Origin: an uncultured Clostridia bacterium | GTDB lineage: Bacteria; Bacillota; Clostridia; Oscillospirales; Oscillospiraceae | Assembly: GCA_938049125.1 (NCBI GenBank) | Contig: CALICR010000069.1 | Coordinates: 1-18,935 of the forward strand | DNA: 18,935 nucleotides | Direction: 5' to 3' | Shown here: positions 1 to 7,331 of the stretch, piece by piece | Numbering within the stretch: position 1 is the stretch's first letter | Layout of the letters: the number at the start of each line of letters is the position of its first letter | Position numbers and translations under genes: made by a program | Notes under the pieces: generated by a model | Databases searched by the model: none | Told to the model about the DNA's origin: nothing | What the model saw: only the letters and a program-made list of their open reading frames with translations

Positions 1-174
1 CGATGCGATGGAAAAGGTGCCCCGCGTAATCCCAAAGGTCTGGGTAACGGGAATGATAAACAGGCTGTAGATATTGTTGGCCAGACCGATGGAGACGGTG
101 TACTCAATGAAGACCGCCCCGAAGATCACCCAGTGGTAATTCCGGAGGAGCCAATCCTTCCAGCTTCGTTTCAT
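1..174 (-). CDS. MFS transporter, N-terminal fragment cut by window edge
   Basis: Reading leftward from the ATG at 174 gives 58 codons open to the window edge. The peptide begins MKRSWKDWLLRNYHWVIFGA and continues with a hydrophobic stretch, then NNIYSLFIIPVTQTFGITRG. This looks like the first transmembrane helix and loop of a major facilitator superfamily carrier of the OxlT/monocarboxylate-like group, whose members often start with a W/F-rich first helix followed by a 'tf.itr..f' segment. The sequence TAAGGAG, formed by the stop codon of the M20 peptidase gene, lies about 14 bases upstream, so the two genes are 18 bp apart and probably co-transcribed. It may import a substrate of, or export a product from, the peptidase next door (inference). 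The family call rests on a short N-terminus only. Confidence 0.65.
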   Translation of the reverse strand, partial: MKRSWKDWLLRNYHWVIFGAVFIEYTVSIGLANNIYSLFIIPVTQTFGITRGTFSIAS

Positions 175-192
175 GTCGGTATCCTGCGCTCC

Positions 193-1338
193 TTACGCCT
201 CGGGGAACCAGCCCGCGAGGAGCTCGAGGGCCAGGCGGCAGCCGGGCAGCAGGCTTTGAAGGTCCAGCTCCTCCTCCCGGGTGTGGCAGCCCTTGCCCAC
301 GCAGACACCGAGGCACACCGACGGCACCCCGGCCGCCAAGGCGCTGTTGCAGTCCGTGGAGCCGGAGCGGCGGATCGCCGTCTCGCCGGTGACGGCCTCG
401 ATGGCCGCCTCGGCCCGGCGCAGCAGCGCCGCCTGGGCCTCCGGGTCCACGTCCCCGGCGCAGGGCCGGTCGCCGATCTTCTCCGCCGTCACCTCCGCGC
501 CCATGGCCTGATAGGCCGCGATGACGCGGCTGAACAGCTCCTGCATCTCATTCAGGCACTTCAGGCTGTCGGAGCGGTACTCGTAGAGCATCTCCGCCTC
601 CTGGGCGATGGTGTTGACGGAGGTGCCGCCGGAGATGAGGCCCACGTTGTAGGTCGTGCGGCTCTGCCCGTCCTCGGGCACCTTGACGCTGTAGAGCGTG
701 TCGATCATGGAGGCCAGGATGCGGATGGCGTTGCGGTTGCCGAAGGCCCCAAAGGAGTGGCCGCCCTCGGTGCGGACGGTGACGCGGTAGCGGTGGGAGC
801 CGACGGCCCGGTCCACAACGCTCGTGAGGTCCGCGCCGTCAAAGGTCACGAGGGCCTTGAGCCGCGCGCCGTAGCGCGCCACGATGGCCCGGCTGCCCTT
901 GAGGTTGCCGAGGCCCTCCTCGCAGGAGTTGGCCACGAAGACGATGCCCGTCTCCGGCTTCCGCTTCTTTTGCAGGAAATAGCGGGCGCTCAGCATCAGC
1001 ACCGCCAGGTTCGCCGTGTCGTCGCAGACACCGGGGCAGTAATACTTCCCATTCTCCTCCCGGAAGGGCATCGGCTCCAGGTCCGGGAACACGGTGTCCG
1101 TGTGGCCCATGACCGCCACCACGTCGCCGCTCACGTCGCCGCAGGGGCAGATGACGTTCTTCGCCTCGTCGAGGAAGACGCCCTCCCCGCCGTTTGCCTC
1201 GAACCACCGCTTGCAGAACTCCGCCCGCCGGTCCTCCTGATGAGAGGGCGCCGGAATGGCGCAGAGGTCCCGGATCAGCGCCCGCAGCTCCGCCTGACAG
1301 CTCGCCGCGTAGGCCTCCATCTCCTGATTCAACCGCAT
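193..1338 (-). CDS. M20-family metallopeptidase / amidohydrolase
   Basis: 381 residues, normal for M20 zinc hydrolases (ArgE/DapE/carboxypeptidase G2/peptidase T group), which cleave peptide or N-acyl amide bonds in the cytoplasm. The metal site is readable: GHTDTV with H79 and catalytic D81, GVCDDTAN with D106, CEEG with general base E140 and ligand E141, an aspartate near 167-170 (FDGAD), and H352 in GCHTREEELD. The dimerisation domain is marked by GGHSFGAFGNRNA near 192-204. An AAGGAG site lies 7 bases before the ATG. It sits between a CapA-like protein and an MFS carrier on the same strand, so it probably processes a small imported peptide, acyl-amino acid or acylated sugar. The substrate cannot be read from sequence. 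Four cysteines occur in the first 66 residues, which is unusual but not diagnostic. Confidence 0.88.
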   Translation of the reverse strand: MRLNQEMEAYAASCQAELRALIRDLCAIPAPSHQEDRRAEFCKRWFEANGGEGVFLDEAKNVICPCGDVSGDVVAVMGHTDTVFPDLEPMPFREENGKYYCPGVCDDTANLAVLMLSARYFLQKKRKPETGIVFVANSCEEGLGNLKGSRAIVARYGARLKALVTFDGADLTSVVDRAVGSHRYRVTVRTEGGHSFGAFGNRNAIRILASMIDTLYSVKVPEDGQSRTTYNVGLISGGTSVNTIAQEAEMLYEYRSDSLKCLNEMQELFSRVIAAYQAMGAEVTAEKIGDRPCAGDVDPEAQAALLRRAEAAIEAVTGETAIRRSGSTDCNSALAAGVPSVCLGVCVGKGCHTREEELDLQSLLPGCRLALELLAGWFPEA

Positions 1339-1449
1339 TTTGTTTCTCCTTTTCTTGTTCCCGCCCCGCTTCCGGGCTGCGGGTCCGCTGCGCCGGGAGG
1401 CGCAGGCAGCCCCGCGGGACGGACGCTTCCGCCCCGCGAGGCCTTTTCC
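1339..1449. other. Short GC-rich spacer with hairpin between CapA-like and M20 genes
   Basis: This 111-bp gap holds a perfect 7-bp stem (CTGCGCC/GGCGCAG, 1388-1405) with a GGGA loop and no T-tract on either side. It may be a processing or stability element inside the operon. I see no promoter in it; only the ribosome-binding site of the M20 gene (1346-1351) is clear. Confidence 0.4.
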
Positions 1450-2745
1450 TCACAGCCGGACGGTACCGATGCCGTCCGCGCCGATGTCGATGACGGTGCC
1501 GTAGGCCGCGCTCATGGCCGCCAGCCGCTCGAGGATGCCCTTTGAGAAGTCGGGGCTGGGCCAGCCGCTGTCGCCCCGGGGCGCACCGAAGTGCATCTCA
1601 ATGGGCAGCAGCCGCAGCTTCGTCAGCACGCCGTCCTCGCTCTCCCAGTAGGGGATGACAGATTCGAACATCAGGTGGTCATAGCAGAGGCCGCGCCGTC
1701 CGTGGTCGGACCGGGCCTCGAACAGCTCGTCCATGCCCGCGCCGCCGCTGAGGTGCTGGGCCTCAAACAGCTCTGGCGGGGCCTTCCGAATGGTCTCCAG
1801 CTGGATGACGAAGTCGCCGAGGCAGTAGAAGATGGGGCAGCCGCGGTAGATCTCGATGGGCCGCAGCAGATGCGGCCCGGTGCCGATGACGGCGTGAGCG
1901 CCTGCGTCGATGCACCGATGGGCAAACTCCACCAGGAACTGATCCGGCTCCGCCTTGTCGGTGCCCGGGACCTCGTGGGAATGGATGGCCACGGCCACAT
2001 AGTCGGCCATGAACCGTGCCTCGCGGATGCCGCGCTCCATGCGCTGCATATCCTCCTCCCGCACCGAGGTGATGCGCCGGGCCGTCTCGCCCTCGCGGAT
2101 GCGCATGGAGCCGAAGCGCCGCTCCCCGGCGGGCAGCTGGGGCAGATAGCCCTCCTGGCGGCTGAGGTCGTCATAGGCGTTGATGCCGAGGAGCCCGGCG
2201 AGGCGCCGAAGCTGCTCCATGTCCTCGGGCGGCAGCTCGTAGAGTGTCTCAAAGCGCAGACCGTTGAGGCCCGGGCGGCCCGGCATGGACCGGGTCTGCT
2301 CCCCGGCCATGGCCTCGGGATAGAACGTCGAGCAGGCCGCCAGCAGGGCGAACCGGCCCGAAAGGGTATCCAGGTAGACGGGCGCCGCCGCCTCGGCCAG
2401 GCTCCGGCCCGTCCCCGCCGCCGGAAGCCCCGCGGCGCGGATGTAGTCAAGGGTCTTCTCAAGGCCCGCGTGGGAGTAGTCGAGGGCATGGTTGTTGGCG
2501 GTGGAGAGGATATTGAAGCCGAAGCGCTTCACATCCTCCAGCGTCTCCGGCGGCGTGCAGAACCAGGTGCCGCCGCTCCGCGCCGCCGCGTAGGTCTCAA
2601 AGTTGTGGACAGTGGTTTCCAGGTTCAGAAACCGAAAGTCGCCCTTCCCCAGAAAGGCCCGCAGGGCTTCAAAGCCCGGGTAGTCGCCGGGCAGGCGGCG
2701 GAAAATCATCGCGTCGCCCGCAGCGGTACAGGTCATCTTGCTCAT
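1450..2745 (-). CDS. CapA-like (PGA_cap) metallophosphatase-fold protein
   Basis: 431 residues with the signature of the CapA family, a calcineurin-like fold named after the poly-gamma-glutamate capsule protein. Visible motifs are GDAM (10-13), NLETTV (41-46), STANNHALDY (81-90), AGTGRSLAEA shortly after, VAIHSHE in the middle, and GTGPHLLRPIEIY followed by YCLGDFV. There is no signal peptide or membrane anchor, unlike capsule CapA itself, so this is probably one of the many soluble homologues of unknown substrate. The start ATG overlaps the stop of the YesL-like gene by four bases (ATGA), and its GAGGAGGAG ribosome-binding site lies within that gene, which points to translational coupling. 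No capB/capC ligase genes are present, so a role in capsule synthesis is not supported here. Confidence 0.85.
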   Translation of the reverse strand: MSKMTCTAAGDAMIFRRLPGDYPGFEALRAFLGKGDFRFLNLETTVHNFETYAAARSGGTWFCTPPETLEDVKRFGFNILSTANNHALDYSHAGLEKTLDYIRAAGLPAAGTGRSLAEAAAPVYLDTLSGRFALLAACSTFYPEAMAGEQTRSMPGRPGLNGLRFETLYELPPEDMEQLRRLAGLLGINAYDDLSRQEGYLPQLPAGERRFGSMRIREGETARRITSVREEDMQRMERGIREARFMADYVAVAIHSHEVPGTDKAEPDQFLVEFAHRCIDAGAHAVIGTGPHLLRPIEIYRGCPIFYCLGDFVIQLETIRKAPPELFEAQHLSGGAGMDELFEARSDHGRRGLCYDHLMFESVIPYWESEDGVLTKLRLLPIEMHFGAPRGDSGWPSPDFSKGILERLAAMSAAYGTVIDIGADGIGTVRL

Positions 2746-3530
2746 ATCGTCTCCTCCTCATTCTCTTCGGGGAATTCGCCGGGCACGGCGGAGGCAATGG
2801 AATCCTCGGCCGCCGCCGTCTCCACTGCCGCATAGGCGGCGGTGGTGCGCTCCTCCGGCTCCAGAACCCGCTCCTCAATGGCGGGATAGAGCAGGAAGGA
2901 GCTGACAAGACTCGAAAGCGAAAGCATCAGCAGCACCACATAGGGCGCGCTGTAGGGCAGCAGCCCGATGCCGCCGCCCACCAGTGCCAGCCATAGGAGG
3001 AGCGCCGGGAACGTCCGCTTGATCTTCACAAAGGCCAGAATGACCGAATTCTTGAGCAGCTGCGAAAACGGCAGCTCCACCATGGCCAGCATGGGGAAGA
3101 ACACCAGCCCCGTCATCACCGTCGCCAGCAGCAGACAGCCTGACATGGCCGCCAGCACCACAAAAAACCGGCTCGTTCCCATCAGCATATAGTAAAACCA
3201 GGTGGAGACGGCGAAGGAGACGAGCAGGACCAGCAGGATCAGCCCGCCCAGCAGCGACTTGCCGAAGTCCCGCTTGAAGGCCTTCCAGTAGTCGGCCCAG
3301 AGGAAGTGGTTTTTGTCCCGGGCCATCGTCACGGTGATGCGGCTCCGCGCCGTCAGCGCCGCGGGCAGCGTCACAATGGGCAGGCTCGTCACAAGCACCA
3401 GCAGATTGAGCTTCAGCAGCTCAAAAAACTCGCGCCACAGCGTCTCGAAGAACCGGACGAGGCCGCTCTTCCGCGGGGCATTCTTCGGCACGTCGGGCCG
3501 GTTTTTTCTCGGTTCATACCAGGGCTTCAT
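2742..3530 (-). CDS. YesL/DUF624-family membrane protein
   Basis: 262 residues. A basic N-terminus ends in the typical FFETLWREFFELLKLNLL segment, followed by about five hydrophobic helices, with a TARSRITVTMARDK loop and an FLWADYWKAFKRDFGKSLL segment between the first two. This pattern matches the YesL/DUF624 family, small membrane proteins very often found beside sugar ABC transporters in Firmicutes; their biochemical role is not known. The C-terminal tail (about 225-262) is acidic and rich in Glu and Ala. It starts inside the last codons of the ABC ATPase gene (4-bp ATGA overlap, ribosome-binding site AGGAG in the upstream gene) and ends overlapping the CapA-like gene, so the three are translationally linked. 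Confidence 0.85.
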   Translation of the reverse strand: MKPWYEPRKNRPDVPKNAPRKSGLVRFFETLWREFFELLKLNLLVLVTSLPIVTLPAALTARSRITVTMARDKNHFLWADYWKAFKRDFGKSLLGGLILLVLLVSFAVSTWFYYMLMGTSRFFVVLAAMSGCLLLATVMTGLVFFPMLAMVELPFSQLLKNSVILAFVKIKRTFPALLLWLALVGGGIGLLPYSAPYVVLLMLSLSSLVSSFLLYPAIEERVLEPEERTTAAYAAVETAAAEDSIASAVPGEFPEENEEETI

Positions 3531-4651
3531 CGCAGCTCCTCCCGCTCCGCCGGGCGGCAGAGGTTCTCCCCGCTCTCGGCGTCAAATACATGGATGCTCC
3601 ATCGGCTGAGGTGCAGCGTGAGCCGGTCCCCTGCCGCGGCGGCGGTGTGATTCTGGAGCACGGTGAGGAAGCGCTGCCCCTCCCGCTCCGCCTCGACGTG
3701 CAGTCCCGCGCCCATGGGCACGACACGCCCCGCCGTCACCTCGAAGGCCGCGTCATCCGGGCCGCCCGCGAGCCGGAACTCCTCGGGCCGGATGCCCAGG
3801 AGCACCTTCTGGCCGGCAGTGCAGCCGGGTGCGTCCTTCGGCAGCCGCTCCGGCGGCAGCAGCACCTCCGCGCCCAGCAGCGGCACGGCCCAGCCCTGCT
3901 CCCGCAGCCGCAGCCGCGAGGCGAAAAAGTTCATCTTCGGCGCGCCCACAAAGCCCGCCGTGAACACGCAGTTCGGATGGTTGTAGACCTCCTGGGGCGT
4001 GCCGCTCTGGACAATGCGCCCCTCGTTCATGACCACGACGCGGCTGCCCATCTGCATGGCCTCGGCCTGGTCGTGGGTGACGTAGAGGAACGTGGTCCCC
4101 AGCCGCTCGTGGAGCGAGATGATCTGGTCCCGGAGCTCCGTGCGCATCCGCGCGTCGAGGTTCGAGAGCGGCTCGTCCAGCAGGAACACCACCGGCTCCC
4201 GCACCATGGCCCGCCCCAGGGCCACCCGCTGCCGCTGTCCGCCGGAGAGCACCTTCGGCTTCCGGTTGAGCACATGGGTGATGTCCAGGATCTCCGCCGT
4301 CTTCTCCACCCGCCGCTGGATCTCCTCCATGGGCAGCTTCATGCTCTTGAGCGGAAAGGCGATGTTCTTATAGACGTTCAGGTGGGGATAAAGGGCGAAA
4401 TTCTGGAATACCATGGAGACGTTCCGCTTCATGGGGTCCACATCGTTGACGACCGTGCCGTCAAACAGAATTTCGCCGGACGTGGGCTTCTCCAGCCCCG
4501 CCACCAGCCGCAGCAGCGTGGTCTTCCCGCAGCCCGAGGGGCCGAGGAGCACCAGAAAGTCCTGGTCCCGGACCGTCAGGTCCACGTCCCGCAGCGCCTT
4601 GGTGCCGTTGTCGTAGGTTTTGGATAGTTGCTTCAGTGTGATCTCTGCCAT
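3527..4651 (-). CDS. Sugar ABC transporter ATP-binding protein (MsmK/UgpC type)
   Basis: 374 residues from the chosen start. It is the cytoplasmic ATPase that powers carbohydrate import by binding the EAA loops of two permeases. Walker A is GPSGCGKTT (37-45), the Q-loop glutamine is 83, the signature LSGGQ is 135-139, Walker B is VVFLLDEP (154-161) and the switch histidine is 193. The C-terminal third is a TOBE-type regulatory domain, containing GIRPEEF. I choose the ATG at 4651 because GGAGGAG lies just upstream and the MAEITLKQL start is canonical; an in-frame ATG at 4699 would lie at or upstream of the predicted transcription start. MsmK-type ATPases often serve several transporters. The permeases lie upstream on the same strand, after a 193-bp gap with its own promoter. 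Confidence 0.93.
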   Translation of the reverse strand: MAEITLKQLSKTYDNGTKALRDVDLTVRDQDFLVLLGPSGCGKTTLLRLVAGLEKPTSGEILFDGTVVNDVDPMKRNVSMVFQNFALYPHLNVYKNIAFPLKSMKLPMEEIQRRVEKTAEILDITHVLNRKPKVLSGGQRQRVALGRAMVREPVVFLLDEPLSNLDARMRTELRDQIISLHERLGTTFLYVTHDQAEAMQMGSRVVVMNEGRIVQSGTPQEVYNHPNCVFTAGFVGAPKMNFFASRLRLREQGWAVPLLGAEVLLPPERLPKDAPGCTAGQKVLLGIRPEEFRLAGGPDDAAFEVTAGRVVPMGAGLHVEAEREGQRFLTVLQNHTAAAAGDRLTLHLSRWSIHVFDAESGENLCRPAEREELR

Positions 4652-4687
4652 GGTCTCCTCCGCGGGGGCTTCCGCCCGTTTGGGTAT

Positions 4688-4716
4688 CTTATACCACATC
4701 CGGGCTTTGATTGCAA
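4688..4716 (-). promoter_or_regulatory. Sigma-A promoter for the ATPase operon
   Basis: On the minus strand, TTGCAA (4711-4716) is separated by 17 bp from TATAAG (4688-4693), with an upstream TG giving an extended -10. Transcription would begin near 4681, leaving a leader of about 30 nt before the ATG at 4651. It would let the ATPase, YesL, CapA-like, M20 and MFS genes be expressed without the permeases. No TTTCGAAA box is nearby. Confidence 0.6.
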
Positions 4717-4791
4717 TTCATACATTATAATAAAGATACGGGCGCATTCTGCTCGCCCCGGCGCGGGCCCTCCGCACCGCCCCGGTGAAGA

Positions 4792-4821
4792 AGAAGCAGC
4801 CGCCCGGGGACGGCTGCTTCT
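4792..4821 (-). terminator. Hairpin after the permease genes (weak terminator or processing stem)
   Basis: A perfect 11-bp stem (AGAAGCAGCCG/CGGCTGCTTCT) with an 8-nt GC-rich loop begins 23 bp past the second permease stop. On the minus strand it is followed by TCTTC rather than a run of T, so full termination is doubtful. A partial terminator or an mRNA 3'-end stabiliser that separates permease from ATPase expression is plausible. Confidence 0.55.
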
Positions 4822-4844
4822 GAGAGTCTGGGGCTCCTGGTCCG

Positions 4845-5717
4845 TCAGCCCTTGACCGCGCCCTGGGTGATGCCCGCCACGAACATCTTGTTCATGCACA
4901 GGAAGAGAATCAGCATGGGCATCAGGGCCAGCATGGTGCCGGCCATCATCAGGTTGTACTGGCTGGCGCCGGCGCCGCCGGAGGACTGGAGCTTGACGAC
5001 GGCCACAACGAGGGTCATCTTGCTCTGGTCGCCGGAGAGCATCAGGTTCGGCAGCAGGTAGTTGTTCCAGGAGGACCGGAACGTCATGAGGGCCACGGTG
5101 GCCAGGATGGGCTTGCTGAGGGGCAGGATGATCCGCCACCAGGTGGCAAAGAAGCTGCACCCGTCGATCTTCGCCGCGTCGTCGAGGTCGTGGCTGATGG
5201 TCTTCAGGTAGCCCATGGTCAGGAAGAGGTTGCTCGCGCCCGCGGTGGCGAACTGGACCAGGGCCAGGCCGGGGATGTTGTTCAGCCCGAGCTTGGACGT
5301 GATCTGGAGCACCGGGAAGATGGTGATGGTGCCCGCGCCGATGAACATGGTGGCCATAAACAGCCAGTAGAGGAACTTCCGCCCCGGGAAGTTGCCGCGC
5401 TCGAAGCAGTAGGATGCCATGGAGGTGAACACCACCACAAACACAACGCTGAGGCAGGAGACCTTGATGGAGTTGACGGTGTAATCGGCGTAGGTGGCCT
5501 TGGCCTTGACGCCGGTGCCGGTCATGCCCCAGACGGTCTTGAAATTGTCGAAGGTCGGCTCCTCGGGGATGAGGTTGATGCCGCCCTGGGCGATTTCGAA
5601 GTTCGTCTTCAGGGACGCGGAGGCCGTGTACAGCAGCGGGATCACCGTGATGATCACCATGAGGACCAGGAAGGTGTAGAGGGCGATCTTTCCGCCCGTG
5701 CTCATTCGCATTGTCAT
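4845..5717 (-). CDS. Carbohydrate ABC transporter permease (MalG type)
   Basis: 290 residues, typical of the second membrane subunit of CUT1 sugar importers. An N-terminal helix (about 10-30) is followed by an external loop with PTFDNFKTVW, and then five more hydrophobic segments. The EAA loop that docks on the ATPase reads DDAAKIDGCSFFATWWRIIL followed by PLSKP, and the protein ends in MFVAGITQGAVKG, a standard end for this family. Its ATG is 17 bp after the stop of the partner permease and has a GGAGGGG site, so both are made from one transcript. The substrate is probably an oligosaccharide or glycoside. It is predicted to work with the permease at 5735, the lipoprotein at 10320 and the ATPase at 3527. 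Confidence 0.92.
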   Translation of the reverse strand: MTMRMSTGGKIALYTFLVLMVIITVIPLLYTASASLKTNFEIAQGGINLIPEEPTFDNFKTVWGMTGTGVKAKATYADYTVNSIKVSCLSVVFVVVFTSMASYCFERGNFPGRKFLYWLFMATMFIGAGTITIFPVLQITSKLGLNNIPGLALVQFATAGASNLFLTMGYLKTISHDLDDAAKIDGCSFFATWWRIILPLSKPILATVALMTFRSSWNNYLLPNLMLSGDQSKMTLVVAVVKLQSSGGAGASQYNLMMAGTMLALMPMLILFLCMNKMFVAGITQGAVKG

Positions 5718-5734
5718 ATCGCTGTCCCCTCCTC

Positions 5735-6640
5735 TCAGTACACTTCGCTGCTCTTCTTCGTGGCCTTGAGGTAGACCAGCGTCACGAGCATCAGAATGAC
5801 CGCCGTCACGACGGTGAGCGCCGCGCCGTAGCCGTAGTCCTTGGCGGTGGAGCCGCCCTGGCCGAAGAACTGTTTATAAATGTAGGTCATCATGACCTCG
5901 GTCTTGCCGCTGGGGTTGCCGTTCGTCAGCGTCAGCACCAGGTCCGTCACCTTCAGGGAGCCGAGGATGGCGTTCATGAGCACCATCTGGAGCACCGGCC
6001 CGAGAAGCGGAATGGTGATCTGGAAGAACTGGCGGGTGTTGCTCGCGCCGTCGATGGAGGCGGCCTCGTACATCTCCGGCGAGATGCTCTGAAGGCCCGT
6101 CATAAAGAACAGCATATTGATGCCGAAGTTCTGCCAGATGGAGGCGATCATCAGCACGATCATGGCGTTCTTGCCTGTGGCGAACCACTTGACGCCCTTG
6201 GCACCGCAGAGCTTCAGGAAGGCGTTGACGACGCCCTGCTCGTGGGAGAAGAAATAGGTGAACACGACGCCGATGACGGCGACGGAGATCATGGAGGGCA
6301 TGAAGTAGACCGTCCGGAAGAAGGTGACGCCGCGGATCTTGCGGGTCAGCAGGAAGGCCAGCACCAGCGCCAGCGGAATCTCGATGAGCAGCTTGCCGAA
6401 GGCGAAGATAAAGGTATTCTTCACCGAGAGCCAAAATTTCGGCGACCGCTCAAAAACGCGGATAAAGTTGTCCAGGCCCACGAAGCGCATCGTTCCGTAC
6501 CCCTTGTAGCTGAAGCAGCAGAAGCGCATGATCCAGATCAGCGGGATGACGACGAAGACGATCAGGCCCACCACGCAGGCGGCGACCATGAGATAGCTCT
6601 GAATGGTCTCCTTCGTGCCCAGTTTTTCGTTCTTTCGCAC
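5735..6640 (-). CDS. Carbohydrate ABC transporter permease (MalF type)
   Basis: 301 residues from a GTG start. Six hydrophobic segments are visible. The family loop GLDNFIRVFERSPKFWLSVK follows the first helix, and the EAA loop reads MYEAASIDGASNTRQFFQIT followed by IPLLGP. I take the GTG at 6640 as the start because GAGAGGGG lies 8 bases upstream and the peptide VRKNEKLGTKETIQSYL fits the family's short cytoplasmic N-terminus. A longer reading to the ATG at 6760 would begin upstream of the promoter and is rejected. It is first in the permease operon. The divergent gap of about 690 bp carries a strong promoter and a TTTCGAAA operator for it. It forms the transmembrane channel together with the MalG-type partner. 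Confidence 0.92.
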   Translation of the reverse strand: MRKNEKLGTKETIQSYLMVAACVVGLIVFVVIPLIWIMRFCCFSYKGYGTMRFVGLDNFIRVFERSPKFWLSVKNTFIFAFGKLLIEIPLALVLAFLLTRKIRGVTFFRTVYFMPSMISVAVIGVVFTYFFSHEQGVVNAFLKLCGAKGVKWFATGKNAMIVLMIASIWQNFGINMLFFMTGLQSISPEMYEAASIDGASNTRQFFQITIPLLGPVLQMVLMNAILGSLKVTDLVLTLTNGNPSGKTEVMMTYIYKQFFGQGGSTAKDYGYGAALTVVTAVILMLVTLVYLKATKKSSEVY

Positions 6641-6698
6641 AGGTAGTTCCCCTCTCTTTGTGATTTGGTGTCCGGCATCGGCGAAAAATGCCCGGTTT

Positions 6699-6706
6699 TT
6701 TCGAAA
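6699..6706. promoter_or_regulatory. TTTCGAAA operator at the permease promoter
   Basis: Perfect palindrome centred at 6702.5, just downstream of the predicted start of permease transcription (about +6 to +13). A half site, CGAAAAA, has its CG centred at 6682.5, exactly 20 bp away. Further TTTCG half sites lie at 6712.5 and 6728.5. A central CpG is typical of LacI-family operators. On the minus strand the 15 bases GAAATGTTTCGAAAA are identical to the second site of the binding-protein promoter (10283-10297), which supports a shared regulator. Confidence 0.72.
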
Positions 6707-6718
6707 CATTTCGTGCAT

Positions 6719-6747
6719 ATTATATTTCGTATGAAAAAAAGTGTCAA
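6719..6747 (-). promoter_or_regulatory. Consensus sigma-A promoter for the permease operon
   Basis: Minus strand TTGACA (6742-6747), 17-bp spacer, TATAAT (6719-6724): both hexamers match consensus exactly. The predicted start lies near 6712, giving a leader of about 72 nt before the GTG at 6640. So strong a core promoter would need repression, consistent with the operator overlapping the initially transcribed region. Confidence 0.85.
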
Positions 6748-7232
6748 GGCTTCGGCCCAAACAGCACTCATTTTTAGCGACTCACCCAAAACGTCTTTCG
6801 TCTTTTTGTGGATTTCATCCGAAACATTCCCGCAACTATTCGTTCGCGCAAAGCGCGGGAGGGCTGTCCGCCTCTCATGTACAGTGCCGCCCCGATTTCC
6901 GCGCTGCGGATTCGACGTGCTCGGTGCAGAATCCGCCGTGCGAGGCTGCCCCGTCTTCTCCCTGCCGCACAGGTACAGCAGCGCCTGGGCTGCGCTCTGT
7001 TCGAACCCCGTTCCGCATCCCGGAGAATCCCGGAGCACCCCGGGCCTGCTCCATGCACCCCCGTTCCCTGTCCAGCCTCCCATCCGCTGTGCCGCAGACG
7101 GATGCTTCTGATTCTTATATTTTATGACGCCTCCCCCGCCTGCTGTTCCGTCCTCCTCCCGTCCCCCTGTTTTCGACGGGTTTTTGTGAATTCCTCACAG
7201 GAAATTTCCGCAAAATTACACCATATTGCCAC
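6748..7232. other. Gene-free core of the divergent intergenic region
   Basis: About 485 bp between the two divergent promoters. Short open frames exist on both strands but none has a good ribosome-binding site, family features or neighbour-like codon use. I see several GC-rich inverted stretches but no tRNA, riboswitch or clear terminator. A GTTCGAAC palindrome near 7008-7015 resembles the operator but lacks the 20-bp partner. Its length is unusual for such compact operons. Confidence 0.45.
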
Positions 7233-7261
7233 TTGACTGAAAAGAGAGCCGGGTCTATCAT
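7233..7261 (+). promoter_or_regulatory. Sigma-A promoter for the ceramidase-like hydrolase
   Basis: TTGACT (7233-7238), 17-bp spacer, TATCAT (7256-7261). The start of transcription is predicted near 7268, immediately before the first of two TTTCGAAA-type boxes. The leader to the TTG start at 7332 is about 65 nt. Confidence 0.75.
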
Positions 7262-7270
7262 GTTATATGT

Positions 7271-7298
7271 CTTCGAAACAAATTATAAATTTTCGAAA
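7271..7298. promoter_or_regulatory. Tandem TTTCGAAA operators, hydrolase promoter
   Basis: CTTCGAAA (7271-7278, one mismatch) and TTTCGAAA (7291-7298), with CG centres at 7274.5 and 7294.5, exactly 20 bp apart. The same pair with the same spacing recurs before the solute-binding protein gene, and in both cases the first centre is 13.5 bp past the end of the -10 box. Two helical turns put both sites on the same face of the DNA, as expected for co-operative LacI-family binding. Confidence 0.78.
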
Positions 7299-7331
7299 CT
7301 TTTAGCTTTTTGAACGGAGGTAGATCGTGTT

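Noticed and set aside
133..1545. 470-codon open frame on the plus strand opposite the M20 gene
   Set aside because: GC-rich antisense shadow; low-complexity His/Arg/Gly/Ala-rich peptide with no family features, while the minus strand has a complete M20 active site.
6562..7127. Several 90-170 codon frames in the divergent gap
   Set aside because: They run across the permease promoter and operator, lack ribosome-binding sites and have Arg/Ser/Pro-rich composition typical of non-coding GC-rich DNA.
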